Assembly (NCBI RefSeq): GCF_012584515.1 | Contig: NZ_CP051461.1 | Span: 976,001 to 1,040,000 of the forward strand | Origin: Polaromonas vacuolata | Lineage (GTDB): Bacteria; Pseudomonadota; Gammaproteobacteria; Burkholderiales; Burkholderiaceae_C | Length of the DNA stretch: 64,000 bases | Reading direction: 5' to 3' | Shown here: one piece after another, positions 17,402 through 28,023 of the stretch | How positions within the stretch are numbered: position 1 is the stretch's first letter | How the letters are laid out: each line of letters opens with the position of its first letter | Notes under the pieces: model-generated | The model's database searches: none | What the model saw: the letters and a program-made list of their open reading frames with translations, nothing else | Told to the model about the DNA's origin: nothing | Made by a program: the position numbers and the translations under genes

Positions 17402-20113
17402 TTAAGGCAATGCGTTGATAAACGCCTGTGCTTTATCTTTCAGTGCGCCACTGGCTTGTGCTAGCACTTCCTTTGCCAACGTACGCGCACCGTCTTGGTC
17501 GCCAATTGCGAGGAACTCTTGGGCAAGCGCAAGCTTGGTCTCTAAGGGGCTCTGTGCATCGTTTGAGGCTTTTGGCTCTGGACTATTGCTTTGCTGAGGT
17601 TCCAGATCTAGCGATAAAGCGCCCATGTCGAATTCAATCACGTTATCTCGCGATATGTTGGGTGAGGCGGGGGGAGTTGCTGGTGGGGTGCTTTCTGCGA
17701 AGGCTTGCGTCGGTGTGTAGGTCGCGCTTGGAGTTTCTATATCTAAGCCCTCAGACAGAGGGTCCGAAGCTTGGGCTTGGTTTGCTGTTTCGCCCAGCAG
17801 AGTTGGATCTTGGGGCTTAAGTGTGCTGGGCTCAACGGTTAAATTATCTAGCGAAATGTCTAAGTCGAAATCAATGTTTTTCTTGCTCTGCGCTGTCAAT
17901 GGTGCGGCTTCGGCGATGGGAGATTGTCCTGACGCTGTTGCTTGATCTAAAACTGCAGGGCTTGGTCGAATTTCAGTTTTGTCGGCAAAATTGTTTTGCT
18001 TAGGCATGTATTCTTGCACGCTGGCTAGAAGGTTTTGTTCCAAGTTAGGCTGTGTATTGGCTGCCAACAGGGGTTCGGCCAAAGGTGCTGGCTTGGCAAG
18101 CTCAGTCTTGGTGTCCAGCGCAGATTGACCTTCTTTGTACAAATTGTTGTTTGGGTCAATCTCACGACCCATTTCACTGATGTAAAGCCATTCAGGACCT
18201 ACGTTGCCACTTACTTTGCTGGCTACTTTAGCCAAGCTTTCGAAGGCTTTGATATCACGGCGTTTGGCATAAATTTCCAGAAGTTTGGCATGTATGGCGA
18301 CCCGTACAGGACTGCTGCGCAAGGCTTCTGTGAGAATTTCTTCGGCCTGCAGATCGCGTCCATAGGCGAGGTAGACATCGGCCTCGGCAACCGGATCTAC
18401 ATCGCCTCCGGCGTCAAGCTGGCTAGGTGAGTAGATTAAAGAGGAGCCCGTGCCGCCACCGTCAGAGGTGTCAATGTGCTGACCACCGCTGGCGCCAAAG
18501 AAGGAGTCCGCTTGCGCTCTGCTTTCCATAAACGAGCTATCAACCTGTGCGAGGTTTCGGCGTTGCCGGTAACGGTAAAGACCTAGGGCTCCTAGCAACA
18601 AGAGTATCAAACCCAAGCCAGGAATCAAGAAGGCGCTGTCGTTAAAGAGAGCTTTTAAGTCTTGCTCTTGATCTTTAGCTTTTGGTGCTGCTGGTTTACT
18701 GGCTGAACTACTTGCAGCAGGCGCGGCTAGCGCTGCGCTTGAGGCCGCTGCGGCAGAAGCGGCAGCGGGAGCCGCAGCTAGATCTGCCCCAGCGGTACTG
18801 GCTGGTGCAAGAGGGTTTGTTGCGGTGGCATTTGCAGCTGACGAGCTCGGTTGGCTGGCCACAGCCGTTGGCGCTGCTGTGGCGAGGGCCGGAATGCTTG
18901 GAACGGTTAGCGCAAGATCACTTGCAGATTTCGCACTGCTTGAAGCCGCATTGTTAGCGGCTGGACCGCTGGTGTCCCCGGTGAGGCGTTTTAGTTCGGC
19001 TATGTTTTTAGCCAACTCGGTTATACGCGCTGCGTTTTGAGCGAGTTGGCGCTCGTTGGCGATTTTCTCTTCGGCTGAGGCGGTTTTGCCTTGTACAGCA
19101 CCTTTAGACAAAGTCAGCTTATCTGGCGCTGCGGCACCGGCTGCAGCGTCTTCGACCTTGGCTTGTAGCTTGCCGCCCAACTCACGCGTTGCGTTACTTT
19201 GTTCGACCTGACCCATGCCTTGCGCCAGCTTGCGCCTAAAGTCGTTGAAATCTTTGCTCTGCGCCACAATCAAGCGTGTGGCTTCTTGTGGCGCTGTCGC
19301 TTGAGCTTGTTCGGTATTGGGTATTTCTAGCAGGCTGCCGGATTTGAGCCGATTGACGTTATTGCCCACGAATGCGTCAGGATTAAGCCTGAGCAGTGCA
19401 ATTAGCATTTGGTCTAGAGATACGCCCGACTTGTTATTTGCAGCTACAACGCCCCAGGCTGTGTCGCCATTTTTGACGTTAACAGCTGACTTTGCGGGTT
19501 TGGCTGGCGTGACGTTGAGCGGTGCAGGGCGTGGTGGAGTTTTTTCTGTCTCTGGCTGCTTAGATTGTGCTGCTGGGTCAGGCAAGCTGGGCTTAAGTGC
19601 GGGTGCGGCGGGTAGTGTTCTGCTTTTTTCTACTGGTGCGGGCGCTGGCGCCGCTAAAGTGATGGGGTTTGTCGGGGTAGCGGCCCGATTTGCGTTCAGT
19701 TGGGGTGGATCAAACAGCATCGTGTAGTCACGCACTATTCGGCCAGATGACCATTTCGCTTCGATTATTAGGTCTAAAAATGGCTCGTTAATCGGGCGAG
19801 TGCTGGTCAGGCGCAGATAACTGCTGCCGTTAGAGCGTTTTTGCAGGCTAACAACGATCTCGCTGGCTACGTTGCTATAACTTAAGCCGGCCGCCCTGAA
19901 TGTCTCGGGCGATGCTATGTTGGCTTGTAGGCTGCTGAGTTCTTCGGCGTTAATCTGTGGGATCTCAACTTCAGCCTTGATCGGTTGACCCAGTAAGGAC
20001 TGTACCGTGATACGTCCTAGGCCTAGTGCCGTGGCATCTAGGCTGGTCAAACAACCAATCAGTGCAATGGCACTGGCCAGCGCTGAAAAACGCCGAAAAT
20101 TGCAGTTAGTCAT
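17402..20113 (-). CDS. fimV: FimV-type polar hub / peptidoglycan-binding protein
   Basis: Large inner-membrane protein that in related bacteria organises the cell pole for type IV pilus assembly and twitching. The start at MTNCNFRRFSALASAIAL gives a signal peptide cleaved near ATALGLG; an ATG 19 codons upstream is an alternative. An N-terminal FimV domain (LGRITVQSLLGQPIKAEVEI) is followed by a Pro/Ala-rich linker, a LysM motif (VKNGDTAWGVVAANNKSG), coiled coil (RITELAKNIAELKRL), a long Ala/Ser linker, one membrane helix (PGLGLILLLLGALGLYRYRQ), then an acidic cytoplasmic part with a TPR-like region and the terminal FimV domain (ETKLALAQEFLAIGDQDGAR). The linkers are low-complexity. About 903 residues, normal for this fast-evolving family. 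Confidence 0.93.
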   Translation of the reverse strand: MTNCNFRRFSALASAIALIGCLTSLDATALGLGRITVQSLLGQPIKAEVEIPQINAEELSSLQANIASPETFRAAGLSYSNVASEIVVSLQKRSNGSSYLRLTSTRPINEPFLDLIIEAKWSSGRIVRDYTMLFDPPQLNANRAATPTNPITLAAPAPAPVEKSRTLPAAPALKPSLPDPAAQSKQPETEKTPPRPAPLNVTPAKPAKSAVNVKNGDTAWGVVAANNKSGVSLDQMLIALLRLNPDAFVGNNVNRLKSGSLLEIPNTEQAQATAPQEATRLIVAQSKDFNDFRRKLAQGMGQVEQSNATRELGGKLQAKVEDAAAGAAAPDKLTLSKGAVQGKTASAEEKIANERQLAQNAARITELAKNIAELKRLTGDTSGPAANNAASSSAKSASDLALTVPSIPALATAAPTAVASQPSSSAANATATNPLAPASTAGADLAAAPAAASAAAASSAALAAPAASSSASKPAAPKAKDQEQDLKALFNDSAFLIPGLGLILLLLGALGLYRYRQRRNLAQVDSSFMESRAQADSFFGASGGQHIDTSDGGGTGSSLIYSPSQLDAGGDVDPVAEADVYLAYGRDLQAEEILTEALRSSPVRVAIHAKLLEIYAKRRDIKAFESLAKVASKVSGNVGPEWLYISEMGREIDPNNNLYKEGQSALDTKTELAKPAPLAEPLLAANTQPNLEQNLLASVQEYMPKQNNFADKTEIRPSPAVLDQATASGQSPIAEAAPLTAQSKKNIDFDLDISLDNLTVEPSTLKPQDPTLLGETANQAQASDPLSEGLDIETPSATYTPTQAFAESTPPATPPASPNISRDNVIEFDMGALSLDLEPQQSNSPEPKASNDAQSPLETKLALAQEFLAIGDQDGARTLAKEVLAQASGALKDKAQAFINALP

Positions 20114-20286
20114 GGAATTTTGGGTCTCCGCTGCTTGATGTGATCGTAATTTTATTTTGCTTAAGCGCACAAAAAACCTTGAGGCAATAGTCTAAAAACA
20201 ACCTTACCATCAAGGTATTGGACTGACAAGCTTAGAGGCGGGTTAAGGTCTGCTGGCGCGCAGTCGCGCTGGTCTACCGGTTTTAT

Positions 20287-20304
20287 CGTTGCATTAAAGC
20301 AACG
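20287..20304. terminator. short hairpin between asd and fimV
   Basis: CGTTGC-ATTAAA-GCAACG, a 6-bp stem 43 bp beyond the asd stop codon, without a T run. A weak candidate transcription end. Confidence 0.25.
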
Positions 20305-20347
20305 CTACCACATGGCTTTCAATTTATAAAACCGAGTTATCAATTTT

Positions 20348-21487
20348 TTAAGCTTGAAGCAGTATGCGCAGCATACGGCGAAGTGGTTCAGCCGCGCCCC
20401 AAAGCAGTTGGTCGCCCACTGTGAATGCTCCCAGATACTCAGGACCCATGGCCAACTTGCGCAGTCTGCCAACTGGAATTTGCATGGTGCCTGTGACGGC
20501 CACTGGTGTCAGGTCCTTGAGCGTAGCTTCGCGGTTGTTCGGTACAACTTTGACCCAAGCGTTGTCAGCTGCAATCAGGGCTTCGATATCAGCTAGCGGT
20601 ACATCTTTCTTAAGTTTGAACGTCAGCGCTTGGCTGTGGCAGCGCATCGCACCTACGCGCACACAAAAGCCGTCGACTGGCGTTGCTGGTGTACCAAAGC
20701 CAGGGCCTTGGCCGAGTATTTTGTTGGTTTCTGCGCCGGCCTTCCATTCTTCCTTGGTCATGCCGTTGCCAAGGTCTTTGTCTATCCATGGAATCAAGGA
20801 GCCACCTAGCGGCACGCCAAAGTTAGCAGTTTCCAGTGCGTTAAGGCTTTGCTGCTTGAGCAGCAGACGGCGGTCGATTTCTAAAATCGCTGACTTTGGA
20901 TCGTCGAGCAGGGTTTTGACTTCTGCATTGAGCGTGCCGAACTGAGTAAGTAGCTCACGCATATGCTGAGCACCACCACCGGAGGCCGCTTGATAGGTCA
21001 TGCTGGTCATCCATTCGACCAAGCCGGCTTTGTACAGTGCGCCAACGCCCATCAGCATGCAGCTGACGGTGCAGTTGCCGCCAACCCAGTTATTGCCGCC
21101 TTTGGCTAAGGCGTTTTGAATCACGGGAAGGTTAACCGGGTCCAGCACTATGACCGCGTCGTCGTTCATGCGCAGTGTTGATGCGGCATCAATCCAATGG
21201 CCTTTCCAGCCGGCTGCGCGCAGCTTAGGGAAAACTTCTGCGGTGTAGTCGCCGCCTTGGGCGGTGATGATGATGTCGCAGCGTTTGAGGGCGTTTATGT
21301 CGAAAGCGTCCTGCAGCACGGTTTCATTTTTGGCTTGGCTAGGTGCTTTGCCGCCGGCGTTTGAGGTCGAAAAAAACAGCGGTTCGATGAGCTCGAAGTC
21401 GCCTTCGGCTTGCATACGGTCTATCAGCACGGAACCGACCATGCCGCGCCAGCCTACGAGTCCGGTGAGATTGCCTGAGAGTTTCAT
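20348..21487 (-). CDS. asd: aspartate-semialdehyde dehydrogenase
   Basis: NADPH-dependent reduction of aspartyl phosphate to aspartate semialdehyde, the branch to lysine/diaminopimelate, threonine and methionine. Start at [19 protein letters not shown], giving about 379 residues; the upstream ATG (21553) adds a 22-residue segment unlike the family. The nucleotide loop is [10 protein letters not shown] and the catalytic Cys lies in [12 protein letters not shown]; the later His-containing [10 protein letters not shown] is also conserved. The N-terminus reads LTGLVGWRG where many homologues have VGLVGWRG. Stands between leuB and fimV as in other Burkholderiales. Confidence 0.95.
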   Translation of the reverse strand: MKLSGNLTGLVGWRGMVGSVLIDRMQAEGDFELIEPLFFSTSNAGGKAPSQAKNETVLQDAFDINALKRCDIIITAQGGDYTAEVFPKLRAAGWKGHWIDAASTLRMNDDAVIVLDPVNLPVIQNALAKGGNNWVGGNCTVSCMLMGVGALYKAGLVEWMTSMTYQAASGGGAQHMRELLTQFGTLNAEVKTLLDDPKSAILEIDRRLLLKQQSLNALETANFGVPLGGSLIPWIDKDLGNGMTKEEWKAGAETNKILGQGPGFGTPATPVDGFCVRVGAMRCHSQALTFKLKKDVPLADIEALIAADNAWVKVVPNNREATLKDLTPVAVTGTMQIPVGRLRKLAMGPEYLGAFTVGDQLLWGAAEPLRRMLRILLQA

Positions 21488-21726
21488 TGCATTGCCCTTG
21501 AAAAAGTTCTGGAAAGAAGGCTTTTTTCCCGGCTCATCGAGCCGGTGGGGCACGACGAGGCAGGCTGCTCAGCCTTTGTTTGTCGTTTTAATGGAGGTGG
21601 TCTGCGCAATAAGCGGCCCAAAGCGGATCACGTGCTGGGCGGCGATCTGGTTTTGGGCGGTGACATTCATGTGCATATCCTGAAGTGTAACCGCCTGCCT
21701 TCAGCGCTTTGCCCAGAGCAAGGTGA

Positions 21727-22818
21727 TTAGTCCCGAGACATGGCCTTGACCACGGCTTCACCCATTTGCGCGGTGCCGACCAAAGACGTACCTTCACTGA
21801 AAATATCGGCGGTGCGCAAGCCTTGCGTGAGTACGCTGTCGACAGCTTTTTCAATCCGCGCTGCCGCTTCCGGTTGGTTCAAACTAAAGCGCAGCATCAT
21901 GGCTACGCTCAATATCGTGGCCAGTGGGTTGGCCACGTCTTTGCCGGCGATGTCTGGCGCGCTGCCGTGGCTAGGTTCGTACAAGCCTTGGCCTTTGTCG
22001 TTCAGGCTGGCCGAAGGCAGCATGCCTATGCTGCCGGTAAGCATGGCGGCGGCGTCCGACAAAATGTCGCCAAACATATTGCCGGTCACGACTACGTCGA
22101 ACTTCTTTGGTGCGCGCACCAGCTGCATGGCGGCGTTATCGACATACATATGGTCAAGCGCGATATCCGGGTATTGAAGGCCGATTTGCGTGACGACATC
22201 TTTCCAAAGCTGGAAGGTCTCCAGCACGTTGGCTTTGTCTACGCTGGTCACACGTCCTTCGCCGCCAGCCGCCTTGCGTTTGCGGGCTGCTTGAAACGCA
22301 ACGTGAGCGATACGTTCGATTTCAGGACGCGAGTAGCGCATGGTGTCAAAGGCTTCTTCGGCGCCGGGGAAATGCCCGTCGGTAGCGATGCGGCGACCGC
22401 GCGGCTGGCCGAAGTAGATGTCACCCGTCAGCTCTCTAATGATTAGTATGTCTAGGCCTGAGACTAACTCGGGCTTGAGGCTAGACGCTTGGGTCAGCTG
22501 GTCGTAGCAGATGGCTGGGCGAAAGTTGGCAAACAAGCCAAGGTTTTTACGCAGACCCAAAATCGCTTGCTCTGGGCGCAGCGGACGGTCTAGCGTGTCG
22601 TATTTCCAGTCGCCTACTGCGCCGAACAGTACTGCATCGGCATCCATGGCTAACTTCAGCGTGGACTCTGGCAAGGGGTGGCCATGAGATTCGAAGGCCG
22701 CGCCGCCTACCAATGCGGATTCGGTTTCAAATTTCAGGTCTAGTACATTGAGAACCTTGACGGCTTCTGCAACGATTTCAGTGCCAATGCCGTCACCGGG
22801 AAGAATTGCGATTTTCAT
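21727..22818 (-). CDS. leuB: 3-isopropylmalate dehydrogenase
   Basis: NAD-dependent oxidation and decarboxylation of 3-isopropylmalate in leucine synthesis. It starts at [19 protein letters not shown], giving 363 residues; the upstream ATG at 22869 lies within leuD. Conserved sites are [14 protein letters not shown], the Tyr in [14 protein letters not shown], the substrate Lys in [22 protein letters not shown], and the NAD-binding [18 protein letters not shown]. It starts 34 bp after leuD and completes the leuC-leuD-leuB operon. Confidence 0.97.
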   Translation of the reverse strand: MKIAILPGDGIGTEIVAEAVKVLNVLDLKFETESALVGGAAFESHGHPLPESTLKLAMDADAVLFGAVGDWKYDTLDRPLRPEQAILGLRKNLGLFANFRPAICYDQLTQASSLKPELVSGLDILIIRELTGDIYFGQPRGRRIATDGHFPGAEEAFDTMRYSRPEIERIAHVAFQAARKRKAAGGEGRVTSVDKANVLETFQLWKDVVTQIGLQYPDIALDHMYVDNAAMQLVRAPKKFDVVVTGNMFGDILSDAAAMLTGSIGMLPSASLNDKGQGLYEPSHGSAPDIAGKDVANPLATILSVAMMLRFSLNQPEAAARIEKAVDSVLTQGLRTADIFSEGTSLVGTAQMGEAVVKAMSRD

Positions 22819-22852
22819 ATTTTGGTATTTCTTTTTTTTAGGGTTGCAAGTG

Positions 22853-23515
22853 TCAAGCTGCGGTGCCACCGGGCACGGTGTTGGCTAGCCACGGCTTGGT
22901 TGCTAGGCGTTCGGCTTCAAAGGCTTTAATTTTGTCGCTGTGGCGCAAAGTCAGACCGATGTCGTCCAGTCCATTGATCAAACAGTATTTGCGAAATGGT
23001 TGCACTTCAAACGGCAATTCTTCGCCCTGCGCTTTGATGACGACTTGGCGCTCCAAGTCTATCGTCAAGCTATAGCCGGGAAAGCCTTGGCATTCGTCAA
23101 ACAGCTGTGCGACTTGGTCTTCCGGCAAGGTGATGGGCAGCAAGCCATTTTTAAAACTGTTGTTAAAGAAAATGTCGGCGTAGCTAGGCGCGATGATGGC
23201 GCGAAAACCATATTGGTCTAGCGCCCAAGGTGCATGTTCGCGCGAGGAGCCGCAGCCAAAATTTTTGCGCGCCAGTAGTACTGATGCACCGCTATAACGC
23301 GGCTGGTTCAGCACAAAATCTGGATTCGGTTTGCGGCTGGTCGGGTCTTGGCCGGGAAAGCCAGCATCGAGGTAACGCCAAGCATCAAAAAGGTTTTGGC
23401 CAAAGCCGGTTTTACGTATGGACTTTAGGAATTGCTTGGGAATGATGGCGTCGGTATCGACGTTCTCGCGGTCCATTGGCGCGACCAGGCCTTTGTGTAG
23501 GTTAAATTTCTGCAT
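22853..23515 (-). CDS. leuD: 3-isopropylmalate dehydratase small subunit
   Basis: Small (swivel) subunit of isopropylmalate isomerase, acting with LeuC. 220 residues, with [14 protein letters not shown], the substrate-binding [13 protein letters not shown] and [13 protein letters not shown]. It starts one base after the stop of the entericidin gene, implying coupled translation. Confidence 0.97.
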   Translation of the reverse strand: MQKFNLHKGLVAPMDRENVDTDAIIPKQFLKSIRKTGFGQNLFDAWRYLDAGFPGQDPTSRKPNPDFVLNQPRYSGASVLLARKNFGCGSSREHAPWALDQYGFRAIIAPSYADIFFNNSFKNGLLPITLPEDQVAQLFDECQGFPGYSLTIDLERQVVIKAQGEELPFEVQPFRKYCLINGLDDIGLTLRHSDKIKAFEAERLATKPWLANTVPGGTAA

Positions 23516-23516
23516 A

Positions 23517-23654
23517 TTATTTCTTCATTGAGTTTTCGATGGCCGATCCGGCCCTTTGCACATCCTGACCCACGCCCCTAATGGTGTTGCAGGCAGATAA
23601 AAGACCGACTGCAACAAGGCTTAGACAAATCAAAGCGAGTTTGGTTTTTTTCAT
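23517..23654 (-). CDS. ecnA: entericidin A/B-family small lipoprotein
   Basis: A 45-residue peptide that starts [10 protein letters not shown], has a hydrophobic signal and the lipobox LLSAC (Cys22), and matures to a 24-residue peptide with [18 protein letters not shown], the entericidin signature. The mature amphipathic peptide is anchored to a membrane by its lipid; the family is linked to envelope stress and programmed lysis in enteric bacteria, and the function here is unknown. It sits between leuC and leuD with only one base before leuD, so it is co-expressed with leucine synthesis. A similar position is known in other Burkholderiales. Confidence 0.9.
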   Translation of the reverse strand: MKKTKLALICLSLVAVGLLSACNTIRGVGQDVQRAGSAIENSMKK

Positions 23655-23690
23655 GTGGGTGCTGCTTTGGGTAAAACGTTAGAGTCAGCG

Positions 23691-25112
23691 TTAGATGTAG
23701 CGGCGAACATCGACAAAATGGCCGTGTACTGCAGCAGCGGCAGCCATAGCTGGACTGACCAAGTGAGTGCGACCACCAGCGCCCTGACGACCTTCGAAAT
23801 TGCGGTTGCTAGTCGATGCGCAGCGCTCGCCGGGTTCTAATTTGTCGGCATTCATGGCCAAGCACATAGAGCAGCCAGGTTCCCGCCATTCAAAGCCAGC
23901 GGCTTTAAATATGACGTCTAAGCCTTCTCGTTCAGCTTGTTCTTTGACCAATCCTGAGCCTGGCACAACCATCGCAAGCTTGATATTTTTCGCGACTTTT
24001 TGGCCTATTTTTTGGATGATGGCCGCGGCCTCGCGCATGTCTTCAATCCGGCTGTTGGTGCAAGAACCTATGAAGACTTTGTCGACATAAATATCGCTCA
24101 TGGCTTTGCCCGGCTCCAAGTCCATATAAACCAGTGCGCGCTCTATGGCGCTGCGCTTGCTCAAGTCTTTTTCTTTTTCCGGGTCTGGCACATTGCCATT
24201 GATGGAGACCACCATTTCGGGCGAGGTACCCCAGCTCACTTGCGGCAAGATTTCGCTGGCATCGAGCACAACCGTGGCGTCAAAAACCGCATCGGCGTCG
24301 GACTGCAGCGTGGCCCAATGTTTCACCGCCATGTCCCACTCAACACCAGTGGGCGAGAGCAGTCGGCCTTTGACGTAGTCGATCGTTTTTTGGTCAACTG
24401 CGACCATACCAGCGCGCGCACCGCCTTCGATGGCCATATTGCAGACCGTCATACGGCCTTCCATGCTGAGCGCACGAATGGCGGCGCCGCCAAATTCAAT
24501 CGTGTAGCCAGTACCGCCTGCCGTGCCAATTTTGCCAATAATGGCCAGCACTATGTCTTTAGCCGTACAGCCGCGCGGCAAAACACCATCTACCCGTATC
24601 AGCAAATTTTTGGCTTTTTTCGCCAATAAAGTTTGCGTCGCCATCACGTGCTCGACTTCACTGGTCCCAATGCCGTGAGCCAAGGCACCAAAAGCGCCGT
24701 GGGTTGAGGTGTGTGAGTCACCACATACGACCGTCATGCCAGGCAAGGTGGCGCCGTTTTCAGGGCCCATCACATGGACTATGCCTTGGCGGCGTGACAA
24801 AAACGGAAAGAATGCGGCGGCGCCGAATTCCGCAATATTGCTGTTGAGCGTGGTGATTTGCTCTTTGCTGACCAAGTCTGTGATGCCGTCGTAACCCAGT
24901 TCCCAGCCGGTGGTTGGCGTGTTGTGGTCGGCGGTGGCGACGATTGAGCTGATGCGCCAGACCTTGCGGCCGGCTTCACGTAGGCCCTCAAACGCTTGCG
25001 GGCTGGTGACTTCATGCACCAGATGTCTGTCGATATACAAAATGGCTGTGCCGTCTTCTTCGGTATGAACAACGTGCTCATCCCAGATCTTGTCGTAAAG
25101 CGTGCGTCCCAT
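23691..25112 (-). CDS. leuC: 3-isopropylmalate dehydratase large subunit
   Basis: [4Fe-4S] subunit of isopropylmalate isomerase (2- to 3-isopropylmalate). 473 residues; cluster cysteines are in [12 protein letters not shown] and [11 protein letters not shown], and the [19 protein letters not shown] stretch is conserved. The first gene of the leuC-ecn-leuD-leuB operon, 28 bp downstream of a LysR regulator on the same strand. leuA is not in this window. Confidence 0.97.
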   Translation of the reverse strand: MGRTLYDKIWDEHVVHTEEDGTAILYIDRHLVHEVTSPQAFEGLREAGRKVWRISSIVATADHNTPTTGWELGYDGITDLVSKEQITTLNSNIAEFGAAAFFPFLSRRQGIVHVMGPENGATLPGMTVVCGDSHTSTHGAFGALAHGIGTSEVEHVMATQTLLAKKAKNLLIRVDGVLPRGCTAKDIVLAIIGKIGTAGGTGYTIEFGGAAIRALSMEGRMTVCNMAIEGGARAGMVAVDQKTIDYVKGRLLSPTGVEWDMAVKHWATLQSDADAVFDATVVLDASEILPQVSWGTSPEMVVSINGNVPDPEKEKDLSKRSAIERALVYMDLEPGKAMSDIYVDKVFIGSCTNSRIEDMREAAAIIQKIGQKVAKNIKLAMVVPGSGLVKEQAEREGLDVIFKAAGFEWREPGCSMCLAMNADKLEPGERCASTSNRNFEGRQGAGGRTHLVSPAMAAAAAVHGHFVDVRRYI

Positions 25113-25140
25113 GAAAAGTCCTTAGTGGTTTGAATGAATT

Positions 25141-26067
25141 TTAGGCTGCTGTGTGGCGGCTCAGGTGCTCAACTAGTAGCCGGGCTGTCACAGGCAGGGT
25201 TGAAAAGTCTCGGGCAACGAGTTTTATCTGACGTGTTGCCCAGTCGTCTAGCAGTTCAACGGCTTGAAGCTCGCTGGTGCCGCGCATCAGTTCAAAAGCG
25301 CGCTGCGGCATTACTCCCAGCCCTAGGCCGTTATGAATCATGCGGCACATGGCGTCCAGCCCAGTCACATGTATGCGTAATTTGATGGTACGGCCTAGCG
25401 CTGCGGCAGTTGCCCGCATGGCCAAATAAATTGAGCTATTCGAGTCCAATCCGACTTGGTCGTAGTCCAAGGCAGCTTCAAAATAAATCGGGCCTTGATC
25501 GCACAGTGCATGAGCTGTTGGCACGATTAATACCAACTTGTCGCTGCGGTAGGGCAATGTCTGAAGTTCACCCGCCCCGTCAGCAGTATTGCAAATACCT
25601 AAATCTGCTGCGCCTTCCAGCACGGCGCGCACGACCTCTGTGCTCAGGTGTTCTTCAAGGTCAATCTTGATTTCGCTGTGCTGGTTGATAAAAGCGCCCA
25701 AGTCTTCCGGCAAAAACTGCACGGTGGCTGAAATGCTGGCATGCACGCGTACGTGGCCGCGCACACCATCGGCATATTCGCTCAGTTCAGCTTGCATTTT
25801 TTCTAAGCTAAACAGGACTGAGCGCGCATGATGCAGCAAGCTTTCCCCGGCCGGAGTGATGTTCACGCCGCGTGCGTGGCGGTATAACAAGCTCGTGCCT
25901 AAAGTAGCTTCGAGATCGCTAAGACGTTTGCTGACGGCTGATGCAGCAATGAATTCGCGCTCGGCCGCCTTGCCTATGCTGCCTTGTTCGCACACGGCCA
26001 CAAACAACTGAAGCGAAGTCAGGTCTATGCGGCGGGCGAAATTGCGATCAGAGCTTTTGGATGACAT
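25141..26067 (-). CDS. LysR-family transcriptional regulator
   Basis: About 308 residues: an N-terminal winged helix (LTSLQLFVAVCEQGSIGKAA...SAVSKRLSDLEATLG) followed by the two-lobed effector-binding domain (VRVHASISATVQFLPEDL..., LVLIVPTAHALCDQ, MCRMIHNGLGLGVMPQ). The start is placed at MSSKSSDRN; an ATG at 26103 would add 12 residues. It is transcribed toward leuC with a 28-bp gap, so it may be cotranscribed with the leu operon rather than divergent from its target. Ligand and regulon unknown. Confidence 0.9.
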   Translation of the reverse strand: MSSKSSDRNFARRIDLTSLQLFVAVCEQGSIGKAAEREFIAASAVSKRLSDLEATLGTSLLYRHARGVNITPAGESLLHHARSVLFSLEKMQAELSEYADGVRGHVRVHASISATVQFLPEDLGAFINQHSEIKIDLEEHLSTEVVRAVLEGAADLGICNTADGAGELQTLPYRSDKLVLIVPTAHALCDQGPIYFEAALDYDQVGLDSNSSIYLAMRATAAALGRTIKLRIHVTGLDAMCRMIHNGLGLGVMPQRAFELMRGTSELQAVELLDDWATRQIKLVARDFSTLPVTARLLVEHLSRHTAA

Positions 26068-26232
26068 GGATTTTAGTGGTCGTATCTTGCGACGACTTTC
26101 CATTTTGGCATTAATAAATAATCCCAGTCATCGTAATATGAGATGACTAACATGCCCGAGGCGCTGAGCTTGACGTCAAGCATTGGCTCAGAGCACTTAT
26201 TTAAATAGCTAAGAAATTAGCCTGTAAATAAA

Positions 26233-26264
26233 AAAAGGCCGGAAAGAAGTCTTCCCGGCCTTTT
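26233..26264 (-). terminator. rho-independent terminator of gltA
   Basis: Stem AAAAGGCCGG / CCGGCCTTTT with a 12-base loop, followed on the minus strand by further T residues. Lies 45 bp beyond the gltA stop, with no gene between. Confidence 0.85.
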
Positions 26265-26269
26265 GTATC

Positions 26270-26291
26270 TCACGAGATTTTGGGCTCGTGA
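26270..26291. terminator. second hairpin in the gltA 3' region
   Basis: TCACGAG-ATTTTGGG-CTCGTGA, a 7-bp stem directly upstream of the main terminator on the minus strand. It may protect the transcript end rather than terminate. Confidence 0.4.
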
Positions 26292-26308
26292 TTTTGTTTG
26301 ACGGTTTT

Positions 26309-27619
26309 TTAGCGCTTTACGATTGGCATCACATCACGGGCAGCAGAGCCAGTGAACAACTGGCGTGGACGGCCGATTTTGTACTCTGGGTCACCAATCA
26401 TTTCGTTCAGCTGAGCAATCCAGCCCACGGTGCGGGCCAGCGCGAACACTGCGGTGAACAGTGGCACTGGAATACCAATAGCGCGCTGAACGATGCCGGA
26501 GTAGAAGTCCACGTTAGGGTAGAGCTTGCGGGAGACAAAGTAGTCGTCTTCAAGTGCAATTTTTTCCAGTGCCATGGCGAGCTTGAACATCGGATCGTTC
26601 TCTAAGCCCATTTCTTTCAGCACTTCTTTGCAGGTTTCCTGCATCAGCTTGGCGCGTGGGTCGTAGTTTTTGTAAACACGGTGACCAAAACCCATCAGTT
26701 TGACGCCTGAATTCTTGTCTTTGACTTGTTTGATGAAGTCGCCGATTTTCTCGATTCCGCCTTGCTTTTGAATGTCACCCAACATGTTGAGTGCCGCTTC
26801 GTTGGCGCCGCCGTGTGCTGGGCCCCAGAGACATGCCACGCCAGCAGCAATCGCTGCAAACGGGTTGGTGCCAGATGAGCCGCATAGGCGGACGGTCGAT
26901 GTTGATGCGTTTTGCTCGTGGTCAGCGTGCAGTATGAAGATGCGGTCTAGTGCGCGCTCTAATACTGGATTGACAACGTACTCTTCACAAGGTGTAGCAA
27001 ACATCATGTGCAAGAAATTACCGGCGTAGCTCAGGTCATTCTTGGGATACATGTAGGGCTGGCCCACCGTGTATTTGTAAGCCATGGCAACCAAAGTAGG
27101 CATCTTGGCAATCAGGCGAATCGCGGCGATTTCGCGGTGCTGTGGATTCGTGATGTCGGTGCTGTCATGATAAAAAGCTGAGAGTGCGCCCACCAAGCCA
27201 GTCATGATGGCCATCGGATGCGCATCGCGGCGGAAGCCACGCAGGAAAAACTGCATCTGCTCGTTGACCATGGTGTGGCGTGTCACGAGTTCTGAGAAGT
27301 CTTTTTTGCCCTGTGCGTTTGGCAACTCACCGTGCAGCAGCAGGTGGCAAGTTTCCATGTAATCGCAGTTGGTGGCTAATTGCTCGATCGGATAGCCGCG
27401 GTATAGCAACTCACCCTTGTCGCCATCAATATAAGTAATTGCAGATTGGCAAGCCGCGGTGGACATGAAACCCGGATCATAGGTAAACATGCCTGTTTGA
27501 CCATAAAGTTTACGAATGTCGACAACATCAGGACCAACATTTCCCTGGTAAATCGGCATTTCCAGGCTAGGGCTTCCATCGCTAAAGGACATGGTGGCTT
27601 TGTTGTCGGCTAACTTCAT
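26309..27619 (-). CDS. gltA: citrate synthase (type II)
   Basis: Condenses oxaloacetate and acetyl-CoA to citrate. 436 residues, the hexameric NADH-sensitive type judging by length and the N-terminal beta segment. Catalytic residues lie in [30 protein letters not shown] (His), [15 protein letters not shown] (His) and [13 protein letters not shown] (Asp). Last gene of the sdhCDAB-sdhE-gltA run, 45 bp after sdhE, followed by a strong terminator. Confidence 0.98.
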   Translation of the reverse strand: MKLADNKATMSFSDGSPSLEMPIYQGNVGPDVVDIRKLYGQTGMFTYDPGFMSTAACQSAITYIDGDKGELLYRGYPIEQLATNCDYMETCHLLLHGELPNAQGKKDFSELVTRHTMVNEQMQFFLRGFRRDAHPMAIMTGLVGALSAFYHDSTDITNPQHREIAAIRLIAKMPTLVAMAYKYTVGQPYMYPKNDLSYAGNFLHMMFATPCEEYVVNPVLERALDRIFILHADHEQNASTSTVRLCGSSGTNPFAAIAAGVACLWGPAHGGANEAALNMLGDIQKQGGIEKIGDFIKQVKDKNSGVKLMGFGHRVYKNYDPRAKLMQETCKEVLKEMGLENDPMFKLAMALEKIALEDDYFVSRKLYPNVDFYSGIVQRAIGIPVPLFTAVFALARTVGWIAQLNEMIGDPEYKIGRPRQLFTGSAARDVMPIVKR

Positions 27620-27664
27620 TGCGTTCTTCTTTCTATTCAGGTCAAACTTAAGGGTGATAAGAAG

Positions 27665-28015
27665 CTACGCGGCAGGCCGCAGCATTAGTAGGACTTCCCG
27701 GGCTTCAGGAGTAGAGGCGTTAGCCTTGGAATCTGCCTCAATTAATTGCTCAGGCTCTTTGCGTCTTAGCAGCAGGTCGAGCAGGTCATTGTCAGACAGT
27801 TCCATTAGATCATTCAAGCCTTGGGCTTGACTGACGCTAAGGGTAGATTCGTAGCTGTTAAAGAACTTTTCTATCAGTAAATCGTTCTCTAGCAGGCCGC
27901 GGCGGCAGCGCCAGCGCAGCTTGCTCAAAGAGCGCTGATCGAGCAAATCACTGCCGGCTGCCGCACTAGGTATGGCGGCTGCAGCGCTAGCTGCATTAGA
28001 ATTCGATTCTGACAT
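27665..28015 (-). CDS. sdhE: succinate dehydrogenase assembly factor (FAD attachment)
   Basis: Small helical protein that helps covalent attachment of FAD to SdhA. 116 residues; the conserved RRGLLENDLLIEKFF (RGxxE) motif is at residues 38-52. The N-terminal 25 residues (Ser/Ala-rich) and C-terminal 25 residues are extensions beyond the family core. It starts 8 bp after sdhB, fitting its role. Confidence 0.92.
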   Translation of the reverse strand: MSESNSNAASAAAAIPSAAAGSDLLDQRSLSKLRWRCRRGLLENDLLIEKFFNSYESTLSVSQAQGLNDLMELSDNDLLDLLLRRKEPEQLIEADSKANASTPEAREVLLMLRPAA

Positions 28016-28023
28016 GGGTTTTA

